Source of the DNA: Clostridium sp.
GTDB taxonomy: Bacteria; Bacillota; Clostridia; Lachnospirales; Lachnospiraceae
Direction: 5' to 3'
Assembly: GCA_031275405.1 (NCBI GenBank)
Contig: JAISOV010000020.1
Location: forward strand, 1 to 36,713
DNA: 36,713 nucleotides
The notes under the pieces are model-generated. The model was not told the DNA's origin. It saw nothing but the letters and a program-made list of their open reading frames with translations, and did no database searches. Within the stretch, counting starts at the first letter, position 1. Each line of letters starts with the position of its first letter. Positions 8,434-17,504 of the stretch are shown in pieces. Position numbers and translations under genes: made by a program.

Positions 8434-9888
8434 TTAACAGGCTTTTTCCAGAAAGACCTGATAGCCCCGGTACGCTTCGTAGACATCCGCTTTGCTGGTC
8501 GCTTCCCATGGGGCGTGCATATTCAGTACCGCTACTCCGCTGTCGATCACGTTCATCCCGTAATGCGCCAGGATGTACGCGATGGTCCCGCCGCCGCCAA
8601 GATCCACTTTGCCCAGCTCCGCCGTCTGGAAACGGATCCCGCCTTGCTCCAGAATGTTCCGGAGCTGCGCCAGGTATTCCGCGTTGGCGTCGTTGGAGCC
8701 GCTTTTCCCTCTGGCGCCGCCGAATTTATTGAAGACCATGCCGCCGCCTAAGTAGGCGACGTTCTTTTTGTCAAAACAGTCGGCAAAGGAGGGGTCATAG
8801 GCGCTGCTGACGTCGGAGGACAGCATATGGCAGCGCGACAGACATCTGCGCAGATTCAGTTCGCTGTATTCTCCGCACAGGTTCATGACTTCCGCCACCG
8901 TGTTTTCAAAGAAACGGGAATGCATACCGGTGGCGCCGACCGAACCGACTTCTTCCTTATCGGACAGGATACAGCAGAGGGTTCTGTCCGTCTCCCCGGC
9001 ATCCAGCAGGGCCTTGAAAGAGGTAAAGGCACATACCCGGTCGTCCTGCCCGTAAGCCAGTACCATGCTGCGGTCAAACCCGGCTTCCCTTGCCCCCCCC
9101 GCAGGAACGACTTCCAGCTCCGCCGACAGGAAATCCTCTTCCTGGATGCCGTAGGTTTCTTTCAGGATGTTCAGGATCCCGGTTTTTACGGCCTCTTTGG
9201 CCGCTTTCTTTTCCGCGTCCTCGCCTTTCTCTTCCGAAGAGGCTTCCCCTGCGGACGGCTGCTCCTTCTTCCCGACCTGAATGGGCCTGCTCCCCACGAT
9301 AATGTCCAGAGCTTCCCCCTCGATCACCTTGGACGCTTTTTTCTCCATCTGTTCCTGGGCAAGGTGAATCAGAAGATCCGAGATGAAAAACACGGGCTCG
9401 CCCGCTTCTTCCCCGACGCGAAGTTCGACCGTGCTGCCGTCCTTTTTGGCCACTACCCCATGGATAGCCAGAGGAATCGTGACCCACTGGTATTTCTTCA
9501 CGCCGCCATAATAATGGGTGTCCAGATACGCAAAGCCCCCCTCCTCATACAAGGGATCCTGCTTGATGTCCAGCCGCGGGCTGTCGATGTGCGCCCCGAG
9601 GACGTTCATCCCGTCCGTCAGCGTTTTTTTGCCGATCCGGAAGATCACGATGGTCTTATCCATCCATACGCGGTATACCTTGTCTCCTGTTTTCAGCCGT
9701 CCGCCCTCTTCGGCCAGAACGCGCTCCAGTTCCCGGTAGCCCGAAGCCTCCAGAGTTTCCACGATGGTACCGACACATTCCCGTTCCGTCTTTCCGTTGT
9801 CGAGGAAATCCATATATTCCCTGTTCAACGTCTCCAGCCGCGCAAGCTGATCCTCTTGGTAGCCGAGCCATACATTCTTTCTTTCCAT
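8434..9888 (-). CDS. M18-family metalloaminopeptidase
   Basis: M18 peptidases are large cytoplasmic dizinc enzymes that remove N-terminal, often acidic, residues. The metal ligands are in place: AHIDSPRLD (His100, Asp102), [10 protein letters not shown] (Glu312/313), [10 protein letters not shown] (Asp) and the C-terminal LNMHAPWE (His458). The 484-residue protein is longer than M18 enzymes of about 430. It has a charged low-complexity insert around residues 205-235 (runs of E, K and A). ATG at 9888 follows AAGGAGG with a good gap. The leader from its own promoter contains a CGGCAC/GTGCCG stem (9910-9928). Confidence 0.9.
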   Translation of the reverse strand: MERKNVWLGYQEDQLARLETLNREYMDFLDNGKTERECVGTIVETLEASGYRELERVLAEEGGRLKTGDKVYRVWMDKTIVIFRIGKKTLTDGMNVLGAHIDSPRLDIKQDPLYEEGGFAYLDTHYYGGVKKYQWVTIPLAIHGVVAKKDGSTVELRVGEEAGEPVFFISDLLIHLAQEQMEKKASKVIEGEALDIIVGSRPIQVGKKEQPSAGEASSEEKGEDAEKKAAKEAVKTGILNILKETYGIQEEDFLSAELEVVPAGGAREAGFDRSMVLAYGQDDRVCAFTSFKALLDAGETDRTLCCILSDKEEVGSVGATGMHSRFFENTVAEVMNLCGEYSELNLRRCLSRCHMLSSDVSSAYDPSFADCFDKKNVAYLGGGMVFNKFGGARGKSGSNDANAEYLAQLRNILEQGGIRFQTAELGKVDLGGGGTIAYILAHYGMNVIDSGVAVLNMHAPWEATSKADVYEAYRGYQVFLEKAC

Positions 9889-10039
9889 CCCATTCCTCCT
9901 TGCGCCATACGGCACAGAAACCGTGCCGGTCCCGAAACGGCTTCCGTCCCCTTGCGAATCTGTTCTATTGTTGAAAACGTACCGGAAGCACGGACGCAAA
10001 GCCAAAAACGAGCCTTGCGCCCGGCTACGCACCATTATC

Positions 10040-10068
10040 ATTATACACAGTCCGGACAGGATCGGCAA
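10040..10068 (-). promoter_or_regulatory. Promoter of the M18 aminopeptidase (and queA)
   Basis: On the - strand TTGCCG (10063-10068) and TATAAT (10040-10045) are separated by 17 bases. It lies just beyond the pheT stop, so the aminopeptidase-queA pair can be expressed independently of pheST. The predicted leader is about 145 bases. Confidence 0.7.
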
Positions 10069-10097
10069 GGGATTTTCTTCTTCCCTCCGCCCCGCCG

Positions 10098-12536
10098 CTA
10101 CTGCCGCAGTTCCACCCCAAGCTGCCGCAGCCCCTTGAGGATCTTCGTCATAACGGCGGCCACGTCGCTTTCCTCCAGCGTCCTGTCCTTGGCCCGGAAC
10201 GTAACCGAATATGCCATGGACCGATAGCCCTCCGCGATCTGCGAGCCTTCATAGACATCAAACAGCTCATAGGTTTCCAGAAGCTTCCCGCCGCGCCGGG
10301 CAATGATTTTCTCGATCTCCGCCGCCTGTATGGCCTTAGGCGCCACTATGCTGACGTCGCGCTCCACCGCCGGGAAACGGGCAAGTCCCTGGTATTTCCG
10401 GTCAAACGTGGCATAGGGCAGGATCGCGGGCAGATCCAGTACCGCCACATAAGCTTTCACGCCGATTTCATAGTTGTCCAGGACTTCCGGATGAACCTCT
10501 CCCAGAAAGCCGATTTCGGCCCCGTCATAGAGGATCTTCGCCTGCCGGCCCGGATGCAGGAACGGTAGGCCGCCGTCCCCTAAGTACTCGGTTGCGGAAG
10601 AGCCGCCCGGCTTTTTACCCATGCCGACGCTGTCCAGAAAGGCCTCGACGAACCCTTTCATGGTAAAAAAATCGCCCTCCCCATAAAAACCCAGTGAAAA
10701 CTGCAGCCGTTCGTCCGGCAGGTCAGTAAGAGGCAGAGCCTTGGGAAGATAAACCTTTCCCAGTTCAAAGAGCTTTGCCTTTTGGTTCCGATGACGGAAG
10801 TTCGTCGCCAGGCTGTTCAGCAGACCGTTCAAAGGGGTGGTGCGCATGACGGAAAAGTCCTCCCCCAAGGGATTGGATATGGTCACGGCGCCGCGCAGGG
10901 GATGAGCCTTCCCGAGCAGGAGCTGATCAAAGGCTTTGGGGCTTTCAAAGGAATAGTGCATGGCTTGGGAAAACCCGCAGTACTGCGCGACGTCTTTCGC
11001 CTTTTCCTCTACGCGCAGCGCAAAGGGAAGCTTCCCGACGGCGGTCGCGCCCCTCGGCAGGGTCACGGGAAGCCGGTCATATCCATAGAACCGGGCGACT
11101 TCCTCCGCCAGATCCGCCCCCCCCTCCAGATCCTGGCGGAAAGACGGAACCACAAGCTCTCCGGCGGCGGCTTCATAGGAAAGCCCTTCCCGTTCCAGGA
11201 TCGCCAGCATTTCTTCCCCCGGAAGCTCCGTTCCCAGCAGCCGGTTGATCTTCTCCGGCGAAAAAGCGATACGGCGCAGGGGCGCAAGAGGCTCTTTCAC
11301 GTCCACGACCCCCCCGACCACTTCCCCGCAGCCTAGCTCCTCCATCAGCTGACACGCCCGGTTGACGGCTTCCAGCGCGTTCCTCGCGTCCAGCCCTTTT
11401 TCAAACTTGGCGGAGGCTTCGGAGCGAAGCCCCAGCCTTTTGGCGGATCTGCGGATACCGGCGCCGTAGAACACCGCCGATTCCAGCAAAACGGCGGACA
11501 CCTTGTCCGTGATCTTGCTGTTTTCACCGCCCATGATCCCGGCAATGCCGATCTCTTTCTCGGCGTCACAGATCATCAGCATGTCGCCGTCCAGTTTCCG
11601 GATCTGCCCGTCCAAGGTCTGGAACTCGCCGCCCTCTTTCGCCCGCCGGACGATGATCTTATGCCCCGCCACCAGATCCAGGTCGTAAGCGTGCATAGGC
11701 TGGCCGTATTCTTCCATCACATAATTGGTAATATCCACCAGGTTGTTGATGGGGCGGATCCCGCTGGACGCGAGACGTCTCCGCAGCCATTTCGGGGATG
11801 GGCCGATTCTGATGTTTTTACAGACCCTGGCGCAGTACCTGCCGCAGAGCTGCGTGTCCTCCACTTCCACCTGGATGGCTTCCCGCACGTCCTCCCCGTT
11901 CCCGGTCTCCGTGACCACGGGCGGCACGAACGGCAGCCGAAACGCCGCCGCCGCCTCCCGGGCAAGCCCCAGCACGCTGTAGCAGTCCACCCGGTTGCTG
12001 GTGACTTCAAATTCAAACACCGTGTCGCGCAGACCCAGGATCTCAGGGGCGTCCGCGCCCACTTGCGCTTCCGGATCCAGGATGTAGATGCCCCCTTCCG
12101 GCGCTTCGGGATACATTTCCCGGCTCGAACCCAGCTCCTCAATGGAACACAGCATTCCGTCGGAAACAACTCCCCTAAGCTTCCCGGCCTTGATAGGAAC
12201 CCCGTTCTCGGGCAAAGGCCCGCCGTCATGGCCGCCCGCCACCTTTCCTCCGTTCAGCACGACCGGAACTTTATCGCCCTCCCGCACATTCCGGGCGCCG
12301 GTCACGATCTGCAGCGTCCGGCCGCCGATGTCCACCTGACAGACAATCAGCTTGTCGGCGTCCGGATGCCTTTCTATGGAAAGGATCTGCCCCACCACTA
12401 TTTTTTCCAGATTTTTGTCCGTCCTGGTATACCCCTCCACCTTGGTGCCGGAGATGGTCATGGTGTCGCTAAACTCCCGGTCGGTGCAGGAAAGCTGCGG
12501 CACATAAGCTTTCAGCCACGATAACGCAATCTTCAT
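10098..12536 (-). CDS. pheT: Phenylalanine-tRNA ligase beta subunit
   Basis: PheT pairs with PheS in the alpha2-beta2 synthetase that charges tRNA-Phe. The 812-residue protein has the full domain order: an N-terminal SWLKAYVP module, an EMAP/tRNA-binding domain (VGQILSIERHPDADKL), the B3/4 editing domain (EVTSNRVDCYSVLGLARE; NNLVDITNYVMEEYGQPMHAYD), the B5 domain (IAGIMGG onward), the catalytic-like fold, and the C-terminal ferredoxin-like anticodon-binding domain (ARFPAVERDVSIV). It starts 79 bases after the pheS stop, with a repeated hairpin between them. An AAAGGA tract precedes the ATG. Confidence 0.96.
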   Translation of the reverse strand: MKIALSWLKAYVPQLSCTDREFSDTMTISGTKVEGYTRTDKNLEKIVVGQILSIERHPDADKLIVCQVDIGGRTLQIVTGARNVREGDKVPVVLNGGKVAGGHDGGPLPENGVPIKAGKLRGVVSDGMLCSIEELGSSREMYPEAPEGGIYILDPEAQVGADAPEILGLRDTVFEFEVTSNRVDCYSVLGLAREAAAAFRLPFVPPVVTETGNGEDVREAIQVEVEDTQLCGRYCARVCKNIRIGPSPKWLRRRLASSGIRPINNLVDITNYVMEEYGQPMHAYDLDLVAGHKIIVRRAKEGGEFQTLDGQIRKLDGDMLMICDAEKEIGIAGIMGGENSKITDKVSAVLLESAVFYGAGIRRSAKRLGLRSEASAKFEKGLDARNALEAVNRACQLMEELGCGEVVGGVVDVKEPLAPLRRIAFSPEKINRLLGTELPGEEMLAILEREGLSYEAAAGELVVPSFRQDLEGGADLAEEVARFYGYDRLPVTLPRGATAVGKLPFALRVEEKAKDVAQYCGFSQAMHYSFESPKAFDQLLLGKAHPLRGAVTISNPLGEDFSVMRTTPLNGLLNSLATNFRHRNQKAKLFELGKVYLPKALPLTDLPDERLQFSLGFYGEGDFFTMKGFVEAFLDSVGMGKKPGGSSATEYLGDGGLPFLHPGRQAKILYDGAEIGFLGEVHPEVLDNYEIGVKAYVAVLDLPAILPYATFDRKYQGLARFPAVERDVSIVAPKAIQAAEIEKIIARRGGKLLETYELFDVYEGSQIAEGYRSMAYSVTFRAKDRTLEESDVAAVMTKILKGLRQLGVELRQ

Positions 12537-12566
12537 GTCCTGGTTTCCTTTCTGAAATGTAATATT

Positions 12567-12608
12567 CAGCGGTCTTTGCTGAATATGTCCAGCGGTCTTT
12601 GCTGAATA
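12567..12608 (-). repeat. Duplicated hairpin between pheS and pheT
   Basis: The 19-mer CAGCGGTCTTTGCTGAATA is present twice, at 12567-12585 and 12590-12608, 23 bases apart. The first copy with its flank can fold as ATTCAGC/GCTGAAT around a GGTCTTT loop; the second forms a slightly shorter version. The two copies occupy most of the 79-base pheS-pheT spacer. Confidence 0.8.
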
Positions 12609-12615
12609 CCCGCTT

Positions 12616-13653
12616 TTAGAACTGCCTTAAAAAGCGGACGTCGTTTTCATACAAGAGCCGCATATCGTCGATTTCATATTTTAACAGCGCGACGCGTTCC
12701 ACGCCCAGCCCGAAAGCAAAGCCGGAATAGACGTCCGGGTCGATGCCGCTCATTTTCAGCACCTTGGGGTGAACCATCCCGCAGCCAAGGATTTCAATCC
12801 AGCCGCTGCCCTTGCAGAAGCGGCAGCCTTGCCCCTTGCATTTGAAGCAGGAGACGTCCAGCTCCGCGCTCGGCTCCGTGAACTGGAAATGATGGGGGCG
12901 GAACTTGACCTTGGTCGCTTCCCCGAACAGCTCTTTGCAGAACTGCCCTAAAGTTCCTTTCAGGTCGGCAAAGGTGACGCCCTGGTCAATGACCAGACCT
13001 TCCACCTGATGGAAAGAGGGGGAATGCGTGGCATCCACTTCATCCGACCGAAAGACCCGGCCCGGCGCGATCATGCGGATCGGCAGCTTCCCTTTTTCCA
13101 TGACGCGCACCTGTACGGAAGAAGTCTGTGTCCGCAGGAGGATTTCCCCGGGCGCGAGCCCTTCGGTCTGCACGAAAAAGGTGTCCTGCTCGTCCTTGGC
13201 GGGGTGGTCCGCCGGGATATTCAGCGCCTCGAAATTGTAATAGTTCCGTTCCACCTCCGGCCCTTCCACCACCTCATATCCCAGGCCGATGAAAATCCGC
13301 TCCAGCTCCTCCAGCACGATGGTATTCGGATGCCGGTGTCCGAACGCCGCTTTCCGGGCGGGAAGCGTCACATCGATGATTTCCTCTTTCATCCGCGCTT
13401 CGCGCAGCGTCCTCTCCATCTGCGCCTTGGCTTCCTCCAGCGCTTTTTCCAGCTCTTCCCGGACTTCGTTGACCCCTTGCCCTACCTGGGGACGCTCCTC
13501 GGGCGCGACCTCCTTCATGGACTTTAAGATCCCGGTCAGCTCGCCCTTTTTCCCGAGAAAGGCGACCCGGATCTCGCTTAGCTTTTCCATGGTGTCACAG
13601 CCCTGTAGCTGGGAAAGCGCCCGTTCCCTAAGCTGTTCCAGTCTTGCTTTCAT
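12616..13653 (-). CDS. pheS: Phenylalanine-tRNA ligase alpha subunit
   Basis: PheS carries the class II catalytic core for phenylalanine activation. The 345-residue protein has an N-terminal coiled coil that grips tRNA (about 1-95) and then the three class II motifs: HPNTIVLEELERIF, motif 2 GRVFRSDEVDATHSPSFHQVEGL, and motif 3 GFAFGLGVERVALLKY. A cysteine-rich insert CFKCKGQGCRFCKGSGW (about 255-275) is common in Firmicute PheS and could bind a metal. ATG at 13653 follows AGGAG six bases away. It is the first gene behind the T-box leader. Confidence 0.96.
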   Translation of the reverse strand: MKARLEQLRERALSQLQGCDTMEKLSEIRVAFLGKKGELTGILKSMKEVAPEERPQVGQGVNEVREELEKALEEAKAQMERTLREARMKEEIIDVTLPARKAAFGHRHPNTIVLEELERIFIGLGYEVVEGPEVERNYYNFEALNIPADHPAKDEQDTFFVQTEGLAPGEILLRTQTSSVQVRVMEKGKLPIRMIAPGRVFRSDEVDATHSPSFHQVEGLVIDQGVTFADLKGTLGQFCKELFGEATKVKFRPHHFQFTEPSAELDVSCFKCKGQGCRFCKGSGWIEILGCGMVHPKVLKMSGIDPDVYSGFAFGLGVERVALLKYEIDDMRLLYENDVRFLRQF

Positions 13654-13726
13654 GTTCGGCTCCTATCTGCCCGCCTGGCGGGCTTTTGTTCCCTAGGGAA
13701 GTCCGGAGGAATTTTCTGGGGAAATA

Positions 13727-13753
13727 AAAATCCCCTGCCGTTCCAGCAAGGGA
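13727..13753 (-). terminator. T-box leader terminator
   Basis: In the - strand RNA CCCUUGC pairs with GCAGGGG (one G-U pair) over a seven-base loop, followed by AUUUUUAUUU. It is mutually exclusive with the T-box antiterminator, whose conserved bases lie immediately upstream. Confidence 0.88.
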
Positions 13754-13994
13754 CGAAATGACTTCCGCGATACCACCCAAGTTCCCATTCAAAATGGACT
13801 CTCATTCCGCGTAACGGGCGTTTCCGGCCTGAAATACTCTGCGAGCCGTCCGGCCCGCATTTCCTCCAAGGCAGCTCAGGTGAGAAATTCGGGTAATCAT
13901 CCGGACTTAAAGAAGCTTTCAGCCGACGGCTTCCTCTCTCTGCAAGAAAATGATTCCCTACTGGCACCCTCATCGCTTTTTGTTTTTCTGCTCT
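13727..13994 (-). promoter_or_regulatory. T-box riboswitch leader of pheST (Phe specifier UUC)
   Basis: On the - strand the leader carries the T-box sequence TGGGTGGTATCGCGG (13765-13779) that pairs with the tRNA acceptor end, followed by a terminator hairpin with a U-run. Upstream is a long Stem I with an AGAGAG bulge-type segment. The specifier side reads GAA-U-UUC-U, placing a phenylalanine UUC codon at 13886-13884. Uncharged tRNA-Phe would bind and stabilise the antiterminator, turning on pheST. The leader begins at the promoter at 14001. A 7-bp palindrome (13669-13683) lies between the terminator and the pheS ribosome site. Confidence 0.93.
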
Positions 13995-14000
13995 TCCTAT

Positions 14001-14029
14001 ATTTTAGGGAAGTATCCGCTGATTGTCAA
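14001..14029 (-). promoter_or_regulatory. Promoter of the T-box-pheST operon
   Basis: On the - strand TTGACA (14024-14029) and TAAAAT (14001-14006) are separated by exactly 17 bases. Transcription should start near 13994, at the foot of Stem I. Confidence 0.85.
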
Positions 14030-14221
14030 GGGATTTTTTTCAAATTGAGGAACGGTTTTTTCCTTGATAAATCTGCTTTGTTTTCGGAACTACAAATCTG
14101 GCTGACTGCCGGAAGTCATGGATCCGGTTCCCTTCCCGATTTCTGGATCTCGTTTCCTTTCCGGTCAGAAGTCCGATTTTTTTCAGATCCAGGAATCTGA
14201 TTCGCTAAGATCGAGCGAAGC

Positions 14222-15040
14222 CTACGGCTGGTTCTCCGGCTGAAAATACAGATTCAGATAAGCGCCGATCATCATGATGTACATGCAGGAGTACAGCCAC
14301 ACCATCAGAATGACGATGAGGGAAAGGCTTCCGTACATACTGTAAGAGCTGGTGCCGTCCACATAAAGGGAGAAGCCCCATGAAAAAATGCTCCAGATCA
14401 CCGCCGCGAACGCCGCCCCAGTGATCTGGTCGCGGAATTTCTGCTTCTTGTTGGGCACATAGGCATACACCGCGCCGAACAGGACGGTCAGCACCATCCA
14501 GGCCAGGATAAACCGGAAGTTCACCAGAAACGAGTTTACCGTCCTTGCCTCCGGAATGCTGCGCAGCAGGAAATTCACCAGCTGTTCCCCGAACACCATA
14601 AGGAACAGCGACAGGATCACCACGACCAGCATGACCACGGTATAAAGGGTGGCGACGAACCGCACCACAAAATAATTGCGTTCCTCTTTCACCGAGTAAA
14701 TAGCGTTCAGGCCCTGGGTCAGAGCCAGAACCCCCCGTCCTGCCGACCAGACCATAGCGACCACCGCCAAGGACATGACCCCGTCCGCTTTCTGGTAGAT
14801 CTCCGCAACCAGGGCGACGACCAGGCCGTCCGCCCTGTCCGGAGTGATTTCTGTCACCGCTTTCACGAGATCCTCTTCCGTCAGAGGCGTATGCGGAATG
14901 ACCGTGCTGATCACCGCCAGCATCGGTACCACCGACAGGAAAAAGAAGAAAGCCGTACTGGCGGCATGTGCGCCGATATTGCTTGTCCCCATCTGGCTGC
15001 TGAAATCCCGAAAGACTGTCCATAGTTTCCGAATCAACAT
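14222..15040 (-). CDS. YihY/UPF0761-family inner membrane protein
   Basis: YihY proteins (once annotated as virulence factor BrkB or RNase BN) are six-helix membrane proteins of unknown role. Typical features here are STAFFFFLSVVPML in the first membrane segment, the MSLAVVAMVWSAGRGVLALTQGLN stretch, and four more hydrophobic segments. The last of these contains MYGSLSLIVILMVWLYSCMYIMMIGAYLN. I choose ATG at 15040 (272 residues), preceded by AAGGCGG. ATGs at 15103 and 15127 lie upstream but lack a properly spaced ribosome site. It lies downstream of the SpoIID-domain gene, separated by the tandem repeat. Confidence 0.85.
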   Translation of the reverse strand: MLIRKLWTVFRDFSSQMGTSNIGAHAASTAFFFFLSVVPMLAVISTVIPHTPLTEEDLVKAVTEITPDRADGLVVALVAEIYQKADGVMSLAVVAMVWSAGRGVLALTQGLNAIYSVKEERNYFVVRFVATLYTVVMLVVVILSLFLMVFGEQLVNFLLRSIPEARTVNSFLVNFRFILAWMVLTVLFGAVYAYVPNKKQKFRDQITGAAFAAVIWSIFSWGFSLYVDGTSSYSMYGSLSLIVILMVWLYSCMYIMMIGAYLNLYFQPENQP

Positions 15041-15158
15041 TTCTTCCGCCTTCCATTTCTGAATTTTCAGATCCTTGCAACGGCGTGTCCGGAAGCGCGC
15101 CATAAAAAACTCACGGCAGCCGCGCATTCCTTAGAAACATACATCCTTTTGAAACAAG

Positions 15159-15385
15159 CGTTCCCTGGACACACGCTCTTTAGAAGCATACGTTCTTTAG
15201 AAGCGCACGCTCCCTGGACACGCTCCCTAGAAGCATACGTTCTTTAGAAGCACGCGCTCCCTGGACACACGCTCCCTAGAAGCATACGTTCTTTAGAAGC
15301 ACGCGCTCCCTGGACACGCTCCCTAGAAGCATACGTTCTTTAGAAGCACGCGCTCCCTGGACACGCTCCCTAGAAATACACGTTC
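15159..15385. repeat. 47/49-bp tandem repeat covering the SpoIID-gene stop codon
   Basis: Units begin at 15159 (49 bp), 15208 (47), 15255 (49), 15304 (47) and 15351 (partial, about 35). The second and fourth units are identical. Each unit is built from shorter related pieces such as GCTTCTAAAGAACGT and GCTTCTAGGGAGCGT (- strand), so the array is hierarchical. Degenerate pieces continue to about 15127. The TAG stop of the SpoIID-domain gene (15370-15372) lies inside the last unit, and every other unit carries a similar CTTCTAG. The array fills most of the 329-base gap to the YihY gene. Confidence 0.92.
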
Positions 15386-17388
15386 CGGGAAGAACAGCCT
15401 TCATAGAAGAACCGCAGGATGTCCGCCGCCGAATAGCCTAAGGCGGCCATGGCTTTCGCCCCGTTCTGCGACATTCCCACTCCATGCCCGTATCCTCCCC
15501 CGGTCAGGGTATAGCCTGTCACGGCTCCTTTTTCCTTCACAGTGTTGATGACAAAAAAGCCGCTTGGCAGGATGGTCGGGGAAGCCACCTTGCTTCCGTC
15601 CTGCCGATATACTTTGGATGTTCCGTCGTTCAAGACATGGCGGATGTTATGCTCGCCCAGAACCTTGAAAGTACCTTGGCTGGTCTTGATCACCAGTTCG
15701 TCGGCGACTCCGCCGCCGCCTCTTTTTTCGACCAGAAGATCCGTGACCGTTCCCAGCTCCTTGATCGGCTCGCTGACAAACTCCCCCTGCGGATTCCGCG
15801 TCAGAACCAGATTCCGGTTGGCGGCGTAACGGCTCTGCAGCACCGCCAGCATATGCCCTTCATCCAGGCTCGCAGCCGCGTAAGTCCAGCGGTACCAGCC
15901 CTCCGCGCATTCAAAATCGTCCTCGTCTTTGGAGCGGATGAACGCGTCGAAAGCTCCTTCCTCTCTCATCGCCTGGGCTTCCCTGTCAGCTTCTGTATTC
16001 CCGTCCGGCTCCGTAACAGCAGCCAGCCCTCCCTCCCGGTTCCCGCGGCCGGATTCCGGAGAAAGTTCCAGAAACTGTTCCATCGCGCTGCGGCTGATCC
16101 GCCGGGGCTTCAGATAGCCGAGGTCTTTGTCCGCGGGGGATTTCCATACAGCCGCGTCGCTGCCCAGGCCGCAGGAAGTGGAATAATAATATGTTTCCGC
16201 AAGCTCTTCCGGTTCCTCCCGATACAGGAGCTGTCCATAAGTTTCTTTTACCGCGGTCGTGGTCGCTTCCTGTTCCGGAATGTTCTGGTAGACCTGGTAG
16301 CCTGTGCTGTCGTCCACATGCGCCCCGTACTGCGGATAGCCCGCCGCAAGCATATGCCGGTAAGCATAAGTCCGGGCGCAGACGGCCTGCGCTTTGAGCG
16401 CTTCTTCCGGATAAGAGGCCGGCATTTCACTGGGAACCACCGAATACAGGTACTCTTCCAACAAGACTTCGTTCAGGACGACCAGCCCGTCCGGCGTGGA
16501 CAGCAGTTCCAGGCAGCCCCGGTAGGAGGGGCTGCCTTGGCTCCGGTTTACGCTGCTCAGCGTGATTTTTCCGGTCAGGGCAAGGGGAGTGACCGTAATC
16601 CGTTCCCCCTGGAAATACGCGCTGTCCCGGTCTATGGTACAGGCTTCCCCCGCCTGACGCATTTCTTCCGCCGGATCCCCGGCGGCGCCATACCGTATGG
16701 TATAGCCGGTGTCCACGCGGAAAGTGACGCTCTCATGAAAAAGCCCGCTGTAGTCCGAAGCTTTCAGCAGCACCCGGATAGATTCCATAGCTTCTTCCTT
16801 GACCGACAGCACCGCGCAGATCTGCCCGTCCTCCAGCACAAAATCCTGGAAATCATAGCCGATCCGCAGATCCTCCGGCGTACACATGGACAGGCTGCCA
16901 TACAGACGGTAGCCCTGCGCGTCCCGCGCCAGAGGGAAGCTCCCGGCGCCCTCCAGTTCGACTGTCCGGTCGCTGACGCTCAGCACCTTCCCGCTGACTT
17001 TTTCCGTCTTGATCCGCACTTCGGTCACATAGCCGTCCGTCAGGAGTACATCCGCCACCTGTTCCCGGAAAGTTTTCGGCACTATGTACGGTTCGTCCGC
17101 CCCGTCCTCATAAGCGACCCTGCCGAAAGGATAGGTTTCCTCTCTCCCTTCCCGGAAAACCAGGAGCCGATCCTGCGCGACCTCCATGATCCATATATTT
17201 TTCAGCTGTACGACCACCGGGGGAAGCGGCGGCACGATCTGCGCGTCCGGTTCTTCTTCCCTGCCGACCAGGGAGAAGACCAGCTTCGCCAGCAACAGAA
17301 TCACGATCAGCAGAATGCCCAGCGCGCAGGCCAGCGCTTTCAGCTGCATCCGCTGGGATCTGCTCAGCCCCCATCCGCCTTTCCCCAT
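15370..17388 (-). CDS. SpoIID/LytB-domain protein, membrane-anchored
   Basis: SpoIID-type domains are lytic transglycosylase-like modules that act on peptidoglycan, in SpoIID itself during engulfment. The 672-residue protein has a short basic cytoplasmic start, one membrane helix (ALACALGILLIVILLLAKL, about 20-40) and a long extracellular N-terminal region. The SpoIID core follows: YLYSVVPSEMPASYPEEALKA and AVCARTYAY, then a C-terminal GGGYGHGVGMSQNGA signature and LRFFYEGC. It is about twice the size of SpoIID, with a charged insert near 480-510. ATG at 17388 has GAGAGGGGG upstream. Its stop codon lies in a tandem repeat. Confidence 0.85.
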   Translation of the reverse strand: MGKGGWGLSRSQRMQLKALACALGILLIVILLLAKLVFSLVGREEEPDAQIVPPLPPVVVQLKNIWIMEVAQDRLLVFREGREETYPFGRVAYEDGADEPYIVPKTFREQVADVLLTDGYVTEVRIKTEKVSGKVLSVSDRTVELEGAGSFPLARDAQGYRLYGSLSMCTPEDLRIGYDFQDFVLEDGQICAVLSVKEEAMESIRVLLKASDYSGLFHESVTFRVDTGYTIRYGAAGDPAEEMRQAGEACTIDRDSAYFQGERITVTPLALTGKITLSSVNRSQGSPSYRGCLELLSTPDGLVVLNEVLLEEYLYSVVPSEMPASYPEEALKAQAVCARTYAYRHMLAAGYPQYGAHVDDSTGYQVYQNIPEQEATTTAVKETYGQLLYREEPEELAETYYYSTSCGLGSDAAVWKSPADKDLGYLKPRRISRSAMEQFLELSPESGRGNREGGLAAVTEPDGNTEADREAQAMREEGAFDAFIRSKDEDDFECAEGWYRWTYAAASLDEGHMLAVLQSRYAANRNLVLTRNPQGEFVSEPIKELGTVTDLLVEKRGGGGVADELVIKTSQGTFKVLGEHNIRHVLNDGTSKVYRQDGSKVASPTILPSGFFVINTVKEKGAVTGYTLTGGGYGHGVGMSQNGAKAMAALGYSAADILRFFYEGCSSRNVYF

Positions 17389-17459
17389 GCCTGTCTGCCC
17401 CCTCTCCGCGTTCCCGCAAATACCATCCTTACAGGCGAACGATAAGTTTTTCTGTCTGA

Positions 17460-17504
17460 AAAGAGGGTATCCCAAATCGTTTCAGATTTTAGGATACCCT
17501 CTTT
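17460..17504 (-). terminator. 13-bp stem-loop, terminator or leader attenuator
   Basis: AAAGAGGGTATCC (17460-17472) and GGATACCCTCTTT (17492-17504) form a perfect 13-bp stem, and the loop contains an inner AAATC/GATTT stem. On the - strand the arm ends CUCUUUUC, a modest U-run. It lies between the candidate promoter at 17711 and the SpoIID-domain start at 17388. It could terminate pckA read-through or attenuate the SpoIID-domain gene. Confidence 0.6.

Noticed and set aside
8827..10227. Long + strand frame opposite the M18 peptidase gene
   Set aside because: No family resemblance and histidine/phenylalanine-rich shadow composition; the - strand protein has full metal-ligand motifs.
14170..14200. 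Terminator for the YihY gene
   Set aside because: A CAGAT/ATCTG hairpin is present, but on the gene's strand it is followed by A, not U, residues.
14205..15080. 291-codon frame overlapping the YihY gene on the same strand
   Set aside because: The other frame gives a clear six-helix YihY protein; this one is glycine/arginine-rich noise.
15127..15385. CRISPR array
   Set aside because: The repeats are contiguous without unique spacers and include a coding stop; no cas genes are near.
15484..17445. 653-codon + strand frame opposite the SpoIID-domain gene
   Set aside because: Shadow of a real gene; no start signal and no recognisable domain.
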